A stretch of DNA of 64,000 bases, from contig OZ017746.1 in NCBI GenBank assembly GCA_963969365.1, forward strand, positions 3,906,001 through 3,970,000. The letters are read 5' to 3'. Within the stretch, counting starts at the first letter, position 1. Each line of letters begins with the position of its first letter. The notes below the pieces were generated by a model. It saw nothing but the letters and a program-made list of their open reading frames with translations, did no database searches and had not been told where the DNA came from. Source of the DNA: Asterochloris sp. CNOR1 (lineage: Eukaryota > Chlorophyta > Trebouxiophyceae > Trebouxiales > Trebouxiaceae). Positions 21,901-32,987 of this stretch are shown here, piece after piece. The position numbers and the translations under genes were made by a program.

Positions 21901-23466
21901 TGCCAGCAGCGGCTGCAGCCCAGCACAAGCCCGGACCTAGACGATGAGACCCATGGGGGCAAGCCGCTGCTCGCACCCATATCACTGGCAGGGCAGCTCT
22001 GTCTCACAAGCAGCGACTGCAGCTCAGCATCAGCCCGTTCCGTCGCCCACCACACATCTGTAGGAGGACCAGTCTGCTACGGACTACCTTGAGGCGCCCC
22101 CAAGCATGCAAGTGCCTCACGAGATGTGCTTCACCTGCAGCGGCTGCAGCCCAGCACCAGCTTGGATCCGGAGGTGCGCGATGCTTTGGGGCGGGCCCTG
22201 ACCCGCACCGGCGGCCGCGACTGGCGGGACCGCAGTGATGCCCTGCGCAGTGTGGCAGCCCAGGCTGGGCGCCTGGGAGACCTGCCAGAGGCCCAGTTGG
22301 TGGCTGTGCTGGACTTCCTGGGGCAGCACTTGAGTGACGGAAATCTCAAAGTCCAGATGCAGGATTTAGAGGTGGGCGCTCAGCCTCCTGGCAACACTGG
22401 AAATGATCTCTACCTTCTGCAGAACCCTGCGACCCCGCGCTGCTCCACTGCTCTAGCTGCAGCAAGCCAGCAGCAGGCCCTTTCTGCATGACTGCTGTGA
22501 CATTGCTTGCTTTGGAGCCTGCTTTGCCTGCACCAGTCAGGGGCTTTCCATAACCTATCTCCAAAACCACGATGCTGCACACAATGGATGGCAACCATGT
22601 TGCGGTGTTGAGCCATTCTGAGTGTCGCGCTGAGCCTCTCACTCTGCTGAGCTGAGGCCCCACACCCCTGCAGGTGCTGATGCAAGTGCTCCCAGCCCTG
22701 GGCAATGCAACTGCTGCTGGCCTTCACACCCTGGTCCCGGCCCTGGTGGCCAACCTGGGGAGCAGCAACGGCAAGATTGCTGCCAGAGCAGGAGATGTGT
22801 TGGACCAGCTCATGCTTTCAGTCAACCCCACCCTCCTCATCCAGGTGAGGTGCTGCCTGAGGAACTGTGGTGCCTGAAGAGGTCCTGCGCTCTCATGACA
22901 GAGCACAGCACACCACTTGACGTGAACTTCAGTGGCATCCTCAGCTCAGTGGCTGCCCCCAATCACCCGCGGCTTTTTCTTGCTGTTGCACAGCATGCAG
23001 CCCGCCCCCCTCTCTGTAGAGCACTGTGGGTGAAGTGCTGTATAGCCTGCAGCGCTTTGCGCATCGCGTGAGCCGCCTGCGACAGCGCGGCCGCTGACTG
23101 GCGGACTCCAGCCACAACCCCCTGCACACAACTGCAAGATTGACTCACGTGCTGTTGTCTGCTGTCCTGCAGCATTTTGCGCACTGCATGAGCCACGCGC
23201 AGCAGCGCAGCAAGACGGCTGTCATCGACCGGCTGGGTGTCCTGGTGGACGCATGCTACGGTGCCAAGCCCGTGCTCATAGTCAAGCATGTCTTGCCAGC
23301 AGCCTTCACCCTGCTGGGAGAGCGGCGCAGTGACGTGCGCGCCAGCACTCTGGGCCTGCTGGCCATCTGTGCCAGGCACATGGGCAATGAGCTTGCAGTT
23401 CATGCCTCGAGCCTTCCGCAGGTGCAGCAGGATCGCATTGCAGAGATCATTTCACAGTATGCCTGA
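9938..23466 (+). CDS. TOGARAM1: Crescerin/TOGARAM-like ciliary TOG-array protein
   Basis: Crescerins bind tubulin through TOG domains and shape ciliary microtubules. At least 18 exons. First TOG: 9938-10012, 10291-10493, 11279-11465 and 11978-12238, with VIRDLRDIGNWKVRALAIDA, MPGLIDKLGDNKIVVRQANT and WRVREEAVNMF (HEAT-helix pairs). A Ser/Pro/Gly-rich disordered linker of many exons follows (about 12740-17886); its boundaries are only approximate. Second TOG: 17992-18132, 18639-18918 and 19642-19882 (LNDLRRLVRHHSQVLLPAMH, YGKRLIWAVRGLVSGEELKR). Second linker: about 20580-21720. Third TOG: 22141-22371, 22674-22844 and 23173-23466 (DWRDRSDALRSVA, KTAVIDRLGVLVDACYGAKP), ending QQDRIAEIISQYA. Start ATG 9938 directly precedes TOG helix 1. 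Several introns hold decayed copies of the next exon edge. Confidence 0.85.
11107..11215 (+). repeat. Two exon-edge shadows upstream of crescerin exon 3
   Basis: Exon 3 starts at 11279 after cctctgtctgcag. The same acceptor string occurs at 11180-11192, followed by gatgtcaagcccagcatgg, resembling the exon start gacgtcatgcccggcctg. Another copy at 11119-11133 (ggcctgattgacaag) is identical to exon bases 11292-11306. Confidence 0.7.
12290..12362 (+). repeat. Exon-edge shadow downstream of crescerin exon 4
   Basis: About 72 bp in the intron repeat exon 4 bases 12173-12244 in the same order and frame: LHGRFAARTLCSLN here against LNERFANKALPSLN in the exon. The shadow's donor equivalent is degenerate. 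Confidence 0.75.
14767..14793 (+). repeat. Shadow of a crescerin linker exon edge
   Basis: ccagctgcaggccaagcaat at 14767 repeats ccagctgcaggtcaagcagc at 14855, the probable acceptor and start of the linker exon. Confidence 0.55.
15505..15686 (+). repeat. Intronic tandem repeat in crescerin
   Basis: Two 66-bp copies, 15505-15570 and 15620-15686, share actgcctctgcacagtg and tgcactggcttgcaca, and both end in caccag or gaccag. They lie in a linker intron and contain no exon. Confidence 0.7.
17539..17593 (+). repeat. Shadow of the crescerin exon starting near 17617
   Basis: cgcaggtatgctgacgcctg with gcgtgggcacgccctcgtgt at 17539-17593 repeats gcaggtatgccgatgcctac with gcgtgggcacgccctcccgt at 17614-17672. 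The first copy quickly reaches a stop. Confidence 0.7.
18214..18615 (+). repeat. Three exon-edge shadows upstream of the crescerin exon at 18639
   Basis: The exon begins after ctctgcag with a peptide start ELFQTLGRASES. The same intron holds gcag-preceded look-alikes at 18214 (ELCQAIGQSE), 18301 (KLLQPL then stop) and 18581 (DLVQILGQASES). None is followed by a usable in-frame donor that I can see. Confidence 0.75.
21604..22160 (+). repeat. Five-copy exon-edge series ending at the crescerin exon at 22141
   Basis: cagcggctgcagcccagca-type units occur at 21604 (caggcgctgcggcccagcat), 21812, 21907, 22011 and 22138. Only the last leads into the TOG exon (RLQPSTSLDPEVRDALG). The 21907 copy still reads RLQPSTSPDLDDE. 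The 21604 copy may itself open a small linker exon. Confidence 0.7.
23053..23091 (+). repeat. Shadow of the last crescerin exon
   Basis: cctgcagcgctttgcgcatc at 23046 repeats cctgcagcattttgcgcact at 23166, 120 bp apart. The shadow reads RFAHRVSRLRQRGR then stop, against HFAHCMSHAQQRSK in the exon. Confidence 0.75.
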
Positions 23467-23822
23467 CAGCATAGACAGCCAAGCCAGGTGCATGGAGGAC
23501 CTTCCCCACCCCCCAACCTGGGTGTGGTGCCCACTCTTGAACTTCCCTCTGCAAAGTGTACTGGGTCCTATATGGAATTGCTGCCAAGTGTGTGCCTTGT
23601 TTCACCCTGAGGACTCATTCTAGACTTGCAGCTCCACCTCACAATTCAACCAGGACCGAGTTTACAATGGTGTGTCTTCAGTAACAGGATGTTTGTGCAG
23701 CAAGCAATGCAATCATGAAGCTTTGAATAATGATGCTGACTTCAAAATTGGGTCGTGGGAAAACTGAAGACACAGCATCACTCTGCCATGTGGTCACTAA
23801 AGGGTGCATTAATGTGGGGATG
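23467..23822. other. Convergent 3' intergenic region
   Basis: The plus-strand crescerin and minus-strand MTHFR end facing each other, 356 bp apart. This stretch holds both 3' UTRs. I see no obvious polyadenylation hexamer in a convincing position and no gene. Confidence 0.5.
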
Positions 23823-26800
23823 TCAAGCAGCCAGCAGCACTTGGAACAAGTCTCCATTGATGTAATCGTTTTCCACAACACTGACAAGATACCAGTTGTC
23901 TGCTATGCTCTGAATCACCTTATGGGACTTGGACCCCTTGTCATACAAGCTGCCCCACTCAGTCGTCCAGAGCTCAAAGGCCTCATCCTGCAGCAGGACA
24001 CCAGTGTCAGTGAGCGAGCAGTTCAGCACTGCGAGAGCGCAACCAAGTGGAGACTGGCACATCAACAGGCACTTGCTCCATTGGCAAGGCACGCAAGGTA
24101 CAGATCCACACCAAGCGCACCTTCCAGACTGTGAAGGACTGTGGATCTACGACAGTGGGCTGCACTACCTCCTTCGCAGGGAAAACCCCCCACGTCACAG
24201 CATTGACGGAGTCTGAGTCTACATTGCTGTGCACCTGCAGCATGGGTACCTGGCAAAGTGGACACCCTGCTGCCGCAGAGCTGTTGGGGAAGCAGGAGCA
24301 GGGAGCTTGCATCCAAGCAGACTTCAGCATGACACCAGTTGAGATCAGGAAAAGAATGCACAGCATGCTGCACACTTTGCCAGCCATCGAAGCAAAAGGC
24401 ATGGCCACAAGGAGACAGGCAGGGACAGCCATGACAGCGAAGGCATGGCCGCAGAGGGACAGGCAAGGACTGTGAGCCGCATTGCGAGGCAATGAAGGGG
24501 CCATGGCAGCAGGGGGAGGCAGAAGCTGGCCACCCACAACACAAGACAGCCAAGAGCCCTGGCAGCAAAACAGCGTGCAAGGCTGGCAGCCAGCACAGCA
24601 GGGACCCAGGATGACGCATCAGCTGAAGCGGCAAAACGCCTGGCACCCATCAACACCACACACTGGCAGCAAGAGATACAAATGCTCGACTGACGCATGC
24701 ACCCGGAAAGCCGCATCACATACAAAGGCGAGGACGGGCAGCCAGGACACGAGCACCCACCTCGCCACTGCTGTTGATGGCCATGTAGGTGATGGAGGGC
24801 TTGCTATCAAGCTGTGGCTGGAGCTGTTTGAAATGCTCAGGGCTGATGAAGAACTCCACATAGGCCTTCTGGTACACATATCTGCACAGTGGAAGGTTGT
24901 GTCCAAGCAGCTGGCTGAAGCAGGCTGCAACAGCCCAGAATCTGCAGTGGGCGTCTGAATCAGGATCTGAATCCCTGATTCAGACAGCATTTGCCGAGGG
25001 TGCTAGTGGCAAAGAGCATGCGCCCCCCCCCTCCCCCCCCCCCCCCCTCCTCCGGGGAAATGACTGGCAGGCAGATGGGCAGGGTCAGCAGCAGTCACCC
25101 TGGAGACTGAAAGCCTGGTGTGCCGAGAGCCGTCCCAGGTGCAGCAAAGCAGCAGCATGATGGTGTGGCTGCCCCTTGCAGCAGCTGCTAAGACAGCCTG
25201 TGAGATACTCGTCCCCCACCAGCAGTGGCACACAGGCTTGTAGCACCACTGGCAGGGGGCGCACTGCAGCATGTCTGGCTGGGCGGGAGCAGGGGTAGGT
25301 TTGCCAGTAGAGAAGACAGCACGCTCTCCTCAGTTCCCACAGCTCAGATGTTGCACAGCACGCTGGCTGATTGGCTGAGCACACGGTTCTCAGGCAGCCA
25401 GGAAGACCTCACCCGTCCTTCCCGCCCCAGCCGACGTGGGCATCAGAGCTGGGCGCGGCGTTGACCTGCGGCTGACTGTTGATGGTGAGCAAGCCCTTTT
25501 GGCAGAGCTCTGCCAGGTGCTCCTGGATTCTTCCAGCCTCAGGGTGCATGGCCTCCATCTCTGTCCAGGGCAGCATGTCAATCTCGCCTGCAGCAGCACA
25601 GCCAGCTTGAATCGGTCTTGATCCTGGGCAACATTTCAACATATCTCCGTTCAAGGCAATATGCCCTTCGCTGCATGCGACAGGTCGCATGCAGCGAAAG
25701 GCTCTCAGCAGCCTGTAGAGGCCAGCCAGAGTTCATACGTGCAATCTTGACACTGCCTGAACAGTACTCTTTGCGGCAGCTGTGCAGCCAGCTGACGCAT
25801 CCTCTTGATGAAGGCTGTGGGGCGCTGACAGAGGCTTTGCGGCTGCAGTGCAGCCGGCAGACACACAAGTGAATCACTGCATCCATCCTGCACCAGTGCA
25901 GCCAGCCAGCATCAGGAGCACGTCAGCAGCCTCACCCTTAGTGTACTTAGCAAACACAGCTGCCACACTGTCCACTCCATTCAAGGTGGCCCCCCAGCTC
26001 TGCCGCGCCTTCTGGGCGCGCTTCTCTGTGCTAGTGTGCCGCCGCATGAACTGATAGTCGCTCAGGGTGCCATAGGCAGGGCTGCGGGCATTGCCCCACC
26101 TGCATGCCACACGCAATGAGCATGAGTGGCTGGGAGTATATATTGATCAGCTTAAGAGGTGCACATGCAGGACACCCTGCAGTTTTGTATCACAGCCAAC
26201 AACTGCCTACCTGCAGGCAGCATGCAGCTTGATGCAGATGGTTCCTGACGTGCCAAAGCTGCAGACATCACCCCGTCTGGCCCACCAGAGACAGCATGCC
26301 TGGTGTATCTGGCCAGTCCTTTCTGCATCACTGGCGCCGGACAGGCCTGGGCTGACCTTTCTCCTACCTGCTGAACCCTGCTTGCAGCTGTGCTGTGCGT
26401 GACACTCTCCCCTTCAGAGCACGTTGGCATGATTCTGAAGAACAGCATCAGTGGTGCACCACCAGCTGCCCTGCCAAATAAGTTCCATACAACACAGCAG
26501 GCCTCCCTCACATGCACAGTCACAGCACAGCTCATTGCCACACACCACAACTGCACAGCAACAACCTGCCCTGCAGGAGCACCATCACGACAGGGGCCCA
26601 CAAGAGGAGCAGGACACGCAGAAGCACTGACCTGCCCTGTGGGAACTTGTCCCAGTCGGCAGTGCGGCTGAGGTAGCTCTTGGGGCGGTTGGACCAGAAA
26701 ATGGGGCGTACACCCTCCACCTGACGCCGGCTGGTGGAGGGCTGCCGCCATGGCAGCGACCTGGGCAGCTGCAGGGCACAAGGCATGCTGGCGTGAGGCA

Positions 26801-29800
26801 TCGCTCAGCAGGCAGGACATACGCTGCCTTCCATACCGCCACTGTAGGGGAAGGGGTGGAGGGACACGCAGGCAGCAAATCAGCATTGCGCAGACTGCCT
26901 AAAGACTGGTAGTCTCAACCCGGAATGGCCATGGCGGCACAGGGGCAGGAACCTTCCCACCAACAAAGCATGCCTTCTCTTGTGAAGACCACTTGGCCAG
27001 AGTCATGGACGGCGTCACACAACTGCTGGCGCAGGCCAGCACCGCTGCCCAGGCTCTGGGACAGATTGTTGACACAGGCTCGATATCGATTGTAGCTAAC
27101 AGCAGCTGGGTGGTACACACCTGAGCTTTGTTGATGAGCCCCAGGTTCTCCAGAATGGAGACCGAGCTGACCTCTGTGTTGAGCGTGTACATGTGCAGGC
27201 CAGGCACCCCTGAGTCCAGGATGCGGCGGCACATCTGAGTGCCCAGGTCAATGCCAAACTGCTTGACTGCTTCGTCATTGTCCTTAATGCTTTCCAAAGT
27301 GCTCAGGATGTCCTTGGGCACCTTGGTTTTACAGAAGCCGGTCATGCGCTTGAAACCCCCATAGGTCATGATGGGCATGATACCTGCAAGGTGGGACCTC
27401 ACATTCAGCAGGTGGGAGGCGCTGTGCAGCGCAGTGTCCAGGCTGAGCACAATGCACAGCCAACAGGCTGCACTGAAGCACAGCTGGAGGTGTAGGGAGG
27501 GATCATGCAGCTGTTGCAGTAATGCATTTATTGTTAGGCTGCATGGAAGGTAAGTACAGATCAGCTGCCTGCTTCTGAGCTGAGGAACCAGAGGACTGTG
27601 CAAGAAACCAGTAGACAGGCCTTATATGAGGAAACAGTGCAGATTGAGCAAAGGAGCATTGGGCGCAGTGGCGTTCGGCTGTGTCTCAAGCTTAGGCAGT
27701 GGCCAAGAGGCAGATGGCAGGATGGTAACAATGCAGGAGCTACGGGCAGGAGGTCACCTGGAATGATGGGCACGTCAATGCCAATATCCCTGCAATCCTC
27801 GACAAACTTCAGGAAGATCTCCACATCATAGAACAGCTGCGTCACAATGACCTCGCCTCCAGCATCGACCTGCACAGCAGAGCAGATGCGAACAATTTGG
27901 GGCACATGCTGTCACAGCTATCTTCGAGGGTTGCCCCCAGCAACATCGATAGGGCTGTAGAACATACACAGAGGGCTAAGGGCACTGTCATAAAGCAGCT
28001 GCATCATGGCCACTTGCCCTCAGCATCGACCTGCATGGCGGATGCCTGCTGGATGTGCCAGATCTCATGCTGCTGCCTTGCAAGCAGCCTGGCAACGTCA
28101 AGAGATGTGCCCTCCCTAACAGGAGTCCATGCTGGGGCACGGGCGGCATGTGTACCCCATGAGGGCAGCAACAGGGCAGGTTGCAGCCAGCGTGGGTGTC
28201 AGCCGCGGGAAACCCTGAACTACAATCCCTAGGCATGACAGACTCAGTCTGCAGTTGCCTTCCCTGAAGGTCAAAAGCTGGCAGGGTGGGGTCACGACAA
28301 TGAGCTGGGAGGACCAAAAGCCGCCAGGCGGTTGCAGGCGCAAGTTGCATGTTGCCTTGGCACAGACCCTGGGAAAGGCCCTAAATGGGACAGCTTGATC
28401 CAGAGACAGGCCAGCCTGGCAGGAGTGGCAACTGCACACACAGTGACCAGAGGCGGTCCAGGCAGCTTCCTGCAGGTATGCTGCAGTTGAGACCTGCCAG
28501 GTGGTCACACCTTCTCCTTGAGGTATGCCAGATCCCTCTGGTAAGCCTGCTCCATCTCTGCAGGGTCGTCTGAGACAACATCAGGGTGGGCTTCAGGATA
28601 GCCCGCCACAGTGATGCCGAAGTAGTCGCCAAAGGCAGCCCTGCACAGTGCCAAGGCACAGGTTGGGGTTGGAGAGGGGCAGTGTGTAAGCGGTATCACT
28701 TGGCCTTTGGGGCGCCCAGCTGATGTCAAGGCTGCCTTGTGTCTCTGCGTCTGTGGTTCTGGCAGAATACACCCAGCAGCACACCTACAGACGCTGCACG
28801 ACCAGGAGGCTGCACAGCATGGCTGCGCTATTCTTGCCGCCGCCCCAGCGCACAGGCTCGCTTCACGCTGGCTCTCCCATTGCTGAGCCCATATGTCTGC
28901 GGGTCAGCTCACTTGGTGTGCTTGACAAGATCTTCAAGCAGCGCATGAGGAGGCCCCCTCTGTTCTCACCGCCCAGCAGACAGGTGTGCTCGACAAGGAC
29001 CTCGTGCTGCTGCAGCTAGAAGTCTGCAGACCCCCCAGTTGCCCCACACCTGAGACTAGTCCCTCCACAGTTGCTGACTGGCGGACAGGCTTGCCCCGCA
29101 ATGCTCCTCATGAGGTGCCTTGCACATTTTTTGGGGACCAGGACTCACCACGTCCGCAGGATGCGCCTCACCTGATGTGCTTGACCAGGTCCAGAGCGCA
29201 GGAGAAGCCTCCCTCCACAGCTGAGAAGGTCTCCTGCCCCTTGGGGGGGTCCCCTCGCAGCGCCAGAATGTTTTGAATGCCGCTCTCCTTCACCTGCATG
29301 CCGCAAACATACCGTGCCTCACTCCAATGCCGCACAGATGCTCACGGGGCCACACGTAGGGGTGGCTGACTGACCTCCGCTTGCAGCTGCTGAGTTTGCT
29401 GGCTTGCAGGCATGGCTGCCTGCATAGCCTTGGCCAGTCATGGCCAGCCCTTTGCAGAGCAGCACAGCTGAGACAGTGCAACTGCTGGCTTCACACTGCT
29501 GAAAGGGCCGCAGCAACATAGCTCACACAGCACCTCGGCCACATCAACGCCTGGGATGCTGCAGAAGTGCACGGGGCTGCAGACATACCTTCTCCAGTGC
29601 ATCGCTCAGTTTCTCCTTGGGCATGTTGGTGCAGGTCAGGTGCATCATGGTCTCCACGCACACCTGCAGAGGGCACACTCACATGTGAGGCTTGTGGTGT
29701 ATCAGTTGCACCTGTCCTGTGGCCAAATGCCAGGTGCCGAAAGAGGCTAACTGGGAGCCACAGCGCCACAAGAACACTCGAGCTGGAGGCTTTGGCAGCT

Positions 29801-30388
29801 TTGCTAGCACAGCAGACAGGGCAGACTTGAAGGTCTGAAGCTCAGAGTCAGATGGATTTGCTTGCCGTGTGATTGGAAAGGTGCCAAAAGGCAGCCCATG
29901 CTCTGGCCAGGATGCCACAAGCACGTTGGAGCTGGGAGCCTCCACCAGTGAGCTGGCACAGCAACAGTGGGTATCACGGCAGGCATGTGCCCACCATGTT
30001 CTGCAGCTTGCTGGCAATCTCGAGGGTCAGGTCTGCGGTGGTGCCGCCTGCGCCCCAGGTGATGTCACAGAACTCAGGGCCATAAGACGCCAGCCTGTCT
30101 GCTCTTGCAAACAGGTTCTCCACACCCTGCATGGCAGCACAAGATTGCCTTTGGGATGAGCGCAGTGCACAGGCAGTACAAGGTTCATTCCTTGAGGCTG
30201 CAGCAAGCCTCCTGGCCGCACAGTGCTGCCCAGACTGACAGAATTCTGCGACCAGCAGATTATATGCTGTAGCCACAGCAGCATGATGGACTGCTGACCT
30301 CTGGGGTGCGGGGAGGGAAGAATTCAAAGGAAAAGAAGGTTCGCTTCTCCCTGATGGCAGCATCCATTTTGTCCCTGACTTTCCCCAT
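23823..30388 (-). CDS. MTHFR: Methylenetetrahydrofolate reductase
   Basis: Reduces 5,10-methylene-THF to 5-methyl-THF for methionine synthesis; FAD enzyme. Thirteen minus-strand exons with exact phases: 30299-30388, 29995-30126, 29589-29663, 29172-29293, 28511-28640, 27758-27869, 27121-27383, 26632-26768, 25936-26099, 25413-25587, 24761-24881, 24121-24234 and 23823-23987, giving 599 residues, the plant length. Catalytic TIM barrel: [63 protein letters not shown] and VTQLFYD. The C-terminal eukaryotic domain is complete: [46 protein letters not shown] and NDYINGDLF. The reading frame stays open upstream to an acceptor at 30412. A good upstream exon (31001-31096, MSELSRCDRDKLE..., donor gtaagc) would add 40 residues, so the true start may be 31096. 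Confidence 0.95.
24953..24985. repeat. Perfect 12-bp inverted repeat in an MTHFR intron
   Basis: gtctgaatcagg and cctgattcagac flank a 9-nt loop. It lies in the intron between MTHFR exons 10 and 11, close to the poly-C tract. Confidence 0.85.
25023..25053. repeat. Poly-C/CT tract
   Basis: About 31 bases of almost pure C with a few T in an MTHFR intron; G-rich on the transcribed strand. Such tracts vary in length and are error-prone in assembly. Confidence 0.9.
25667..25698. repeat. Perfect 15-bp palindrome in an MTHFR intron
   Basis: ttcgctgcatgcgac and gtcgcatgcagcgaa are separated by only two bases. It lies in the intron between MTHFR exons 9 and 10 and would form a tight hairpin in the transcript. 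Confidence 0.85.
27991..28033 (-). repeat. Exon-edge shadow upstream of MTHFR exon 6
   Basis: cagctgcatcatggccactt and cagcatcgacctgca here match cagctgcgtcacaatgacct and cagcatcgacctgca across the exon 6 acceptor (27827-27874). On the transcribed strand both read gcag followed by GTCGATGCTG. Confidence 0.7.
28908..29010 (-). repeat. Two exon-edge shadows downstream of MTHFR exon 4
   Basis: The donor edge of exon 4 reads cctcacctgatgtgcttgac on the plus strand (29167). Decayed copies are gctcacttggtgtgcttgac at 28908 and gacaggtgtgctcgacaagg at 28979, both in the following intron. Confidence 0.7.
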
Positions 30389-31670
30389 GGCTCTCTTTGT
30401 TTCCCAGCTGAGCTGTGAAGAAGGGCCAAGCAACTGACTTGCCACGTACGACTACCAGATCGCTGCAAAGGTGAGATGTGTTCAATGCACTGCCTGACTG
30501 AAATGCTGTTTCAGGTGTGCATATGCCGGGTCACAGCAATTACTGTGCCTTAAGTTGGCCAGACAGAAGGAATCGTGGCCAGTGCGGCTGCCTTGACCTA
30601 AGGGATCCTCATGCAGCATAGCACGGATTCGTTGCTGTCCTAACCCTCTGGGATGTGGCACTGCTGAGCTTACCTGTTGGTGCTAACACTGCAGTGCACA
30701 TGCAAGCCATACACTTGTACTTGTGCAGAAGTTGTATGGCACCAGGCCGGCTTGCCACACTGTGCTCAACTGTGGCATGCAAGACTGCTGTGCATCGGCA
30801 GGTGCTCCTAGCACTGCCGAGCTCACTTGCTGGTGCTTACTCTGCAGGTTGCAAGGGCAGCTGCTAATGTCGTTCATGCCTGCTCTACAGGGGCCAGGGC
30901 AGCCAACATTGCAGCACCCCTACCTCTCTGAATGCATATCTAGCTGCTGCTGACACCTGTAGCATATTGCAGGGGCTCAGTGCTGCCATTGAGTGCTTAC
31001 CTTCCCCTCAGGCATTGCCCCACTTGGAGCTGCAGCAGGGGTCAGCTGAGCACTGCTCTCAAGCTTGTCCCTGTCACACCTGCTGAGCTCAGACATGCTG
31101 TAACAGGGTGCCAGCAGAGGGACAGCAGTCAGGACACTACGCCCGTACACTTGTACCTGTGCAAAATCGTGTGGCACCAGCCAACTTGTGGTGTGCAATG
31201 CATTGCTGATCTGCAAAGATGACACTGATGCTTTCCAGATCACAATGGAGTGGATGGCTGCATTGCAGGTGGCAGTGCCAGTTTGCAGGGGTACTGGTGC
31301 CTCAGGCGCGCCAGGGCAGCTGCCCCAGATATCATGTCTGCTGAAAGTGATTCAAGCCATGTTTAGCACCATGAATGTATCTACTTTCAGTGTGACATGC
31401 CTGCAAACTGTAAATGAGATGCCTTTCAAGAGGTATAAGCCCTTTTCGTTGCTGCCAAGTTTAACACTAGTGGCCAAAACCTGTCTCTCCAAGATCTGTC
31501 AAAACCTGTCACTATGTGTGACAATCTGGCAGTTGCTGGGTCCAGATCTCGAGCTGATTGGCACAGGGTAACAGAGTCAGATCTGCACATTCCTCCAGCA
31601 GCAGCCAGTGGCTAGATCCCAAGGCGAGGCTAGCCACCCCTGAGGAGAGAGAAGTGGCTGCCCAAGGCCC
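30389..31670. other. Divergent upstream region with decayed direct repeats
   Basis: Between MTHFR (minus) and the kinase-like gene (plus), so it should hold both promoters and possibly MTHFR leader exon 31001-31096. Direct repeats: acacttgtacttgtgcagaa (30711) against acacttgtacctgtgcaaaa (31147), continuing for about 40 bp; and gagcttacctgttggtgct (30666) against gagctcacttgctggtgct (about 30819). No RNA gene seen. Confidence 0.5.
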
Positions 31671-32987
31671 ATGAAGCGGGCCAATGCCACCACCGGTGGT
31701 GCTGACAGCAACTCCCCAGACGACAACTCTGGGGACGGCAGCGGGTCAGGTCCTGGCGCAGGGGGTGCTCTGGCTTGGCAGGAGGCAAGCGGCCTGCTGC
31801 AGGGAGCAGCCAGCAGTCTGCTGCGAAGCGGCGCGACAGGGGCAGACCCAGCTCAGCCCCCAGCAGCACCACGCGTGGCAGTGGTGCCAGCAGCAAGCGT
31901 CAGCGGTGGCTGATGACGTTGCCTGAGGCCCGCTTCAGCCAGCTGGGGCTTGGCCAAGTGCTCGCGCGGAGGGCCACCAGGATGGTGAGACTTGCCTCAT
32001 CAGAGGCGACTGGGTTGTGGGCTGCCATGTTCAGGCTCGGAGCTGACTCAACTTGCACCTCCTCTGTCCCGAGCGCTGCCCTGGCCATGAGTGGAATGCC
32101 TGCAGCTTGTCACCAGGCCCCTCCAGGCTGCGGTCCTGTTCTGCAGAGGGTTCTGAGCTGCATGGGTCCCTGCAATGGTTGACGCCTATCCCGCCGTTGC
32201 CTGCGCAGATGAGGCGAGGCAACTTGGGCGGGGAGACAGCAATCTTCAAGCTGTGGGACATCCTGGAGGGCCCTGAGGTAGCGACTGAGGTGATGACAGA
32301 GCTGCAAGTGTACGAGCGGTTGCGCAGCCTGCAGGTGCGGGCTGGCTCGTGCTGCACGCCCTGCACACTGTCGCTTGCAGCTTTGTACCTGCAGGCATGC
32401 AGCCACAGGGCGCCGCTATCTGCTCGCATGAGAGAGCAGAGTGCATCCAGACCCCAACTTGCTTCAGACCAGGCAGAAGCACTGCCACAGGTTGCTTGCT
32501 GCCTTTTGATGCCGTATTGGTGCAGGGCTGCCATGTCCCCAAGCTCCTGGCTGCTGGCACTACTCTGGAAGGCGCTGTGGGCTTCCTCACGCTGTCAGAC
32601 TGTTGTGAGGAGGTGTCAGACGACAGCCCACTCCCGCAGAAGCTCCGCATTGCCATGACAGAGGCGGTCCAAGCAGTGCATAAGCACCACGTGTGGCATG
32701 GCAATCTGCATCCGCGCAATTTCCTGCATAACCGCGAGACTGACCGAATTGTGCTGGCAGACTTCTCTGTTGCACAGCTGCTGGACGGGCCGCATCAAGC
32801 GCTGGACGATGAGCTTGCGCACTTTCAGCGGTCCCTTGCTTGCTTGCCCTCCACCAGCAGAAATGTACCCGCTTGCACAGCTCCAGATGTCCTTAGGCAC
32901 TGCCTTCTGGCTTCAACTCCCGCCTTGGATGTTTTCTGCTCAACATGTGTGTCACCTTCAGAAGCAAAAAGCCCCTCTCACTTCTGA
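31671..32987 (+). CDS. Protein-kinase-fold protein, probably a pseudokinase
   Basis: Three coding blocks: about 31671-31984 (Ser/Gly/Ala-rich with KRQRWLM basic patch), 32209-32334 and 32526-32987. Block 2 (ETAIFKLWDILEGPEVATEV, ELQVYERLRSLQ) resembles a kinase N-lobe with helix C. Block 3 runs from PKLLAAGTTLEGAVGFLTLS through the C-lobe: AVQAVHKHHVWHGNLHPRNF, then IVLADFSVAQ. The catalytic loop has HGN where active kinases have HRD or HGD, and the DFG site is DFS, so catalysis is doubtful. The first block needs a frame change near 31770, so the start is unsure. After about 32870 kinase similarity fades, the frame reaches an inverted repeat and stops; the C-lobe looks incomplete. Confidence 0.5.
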
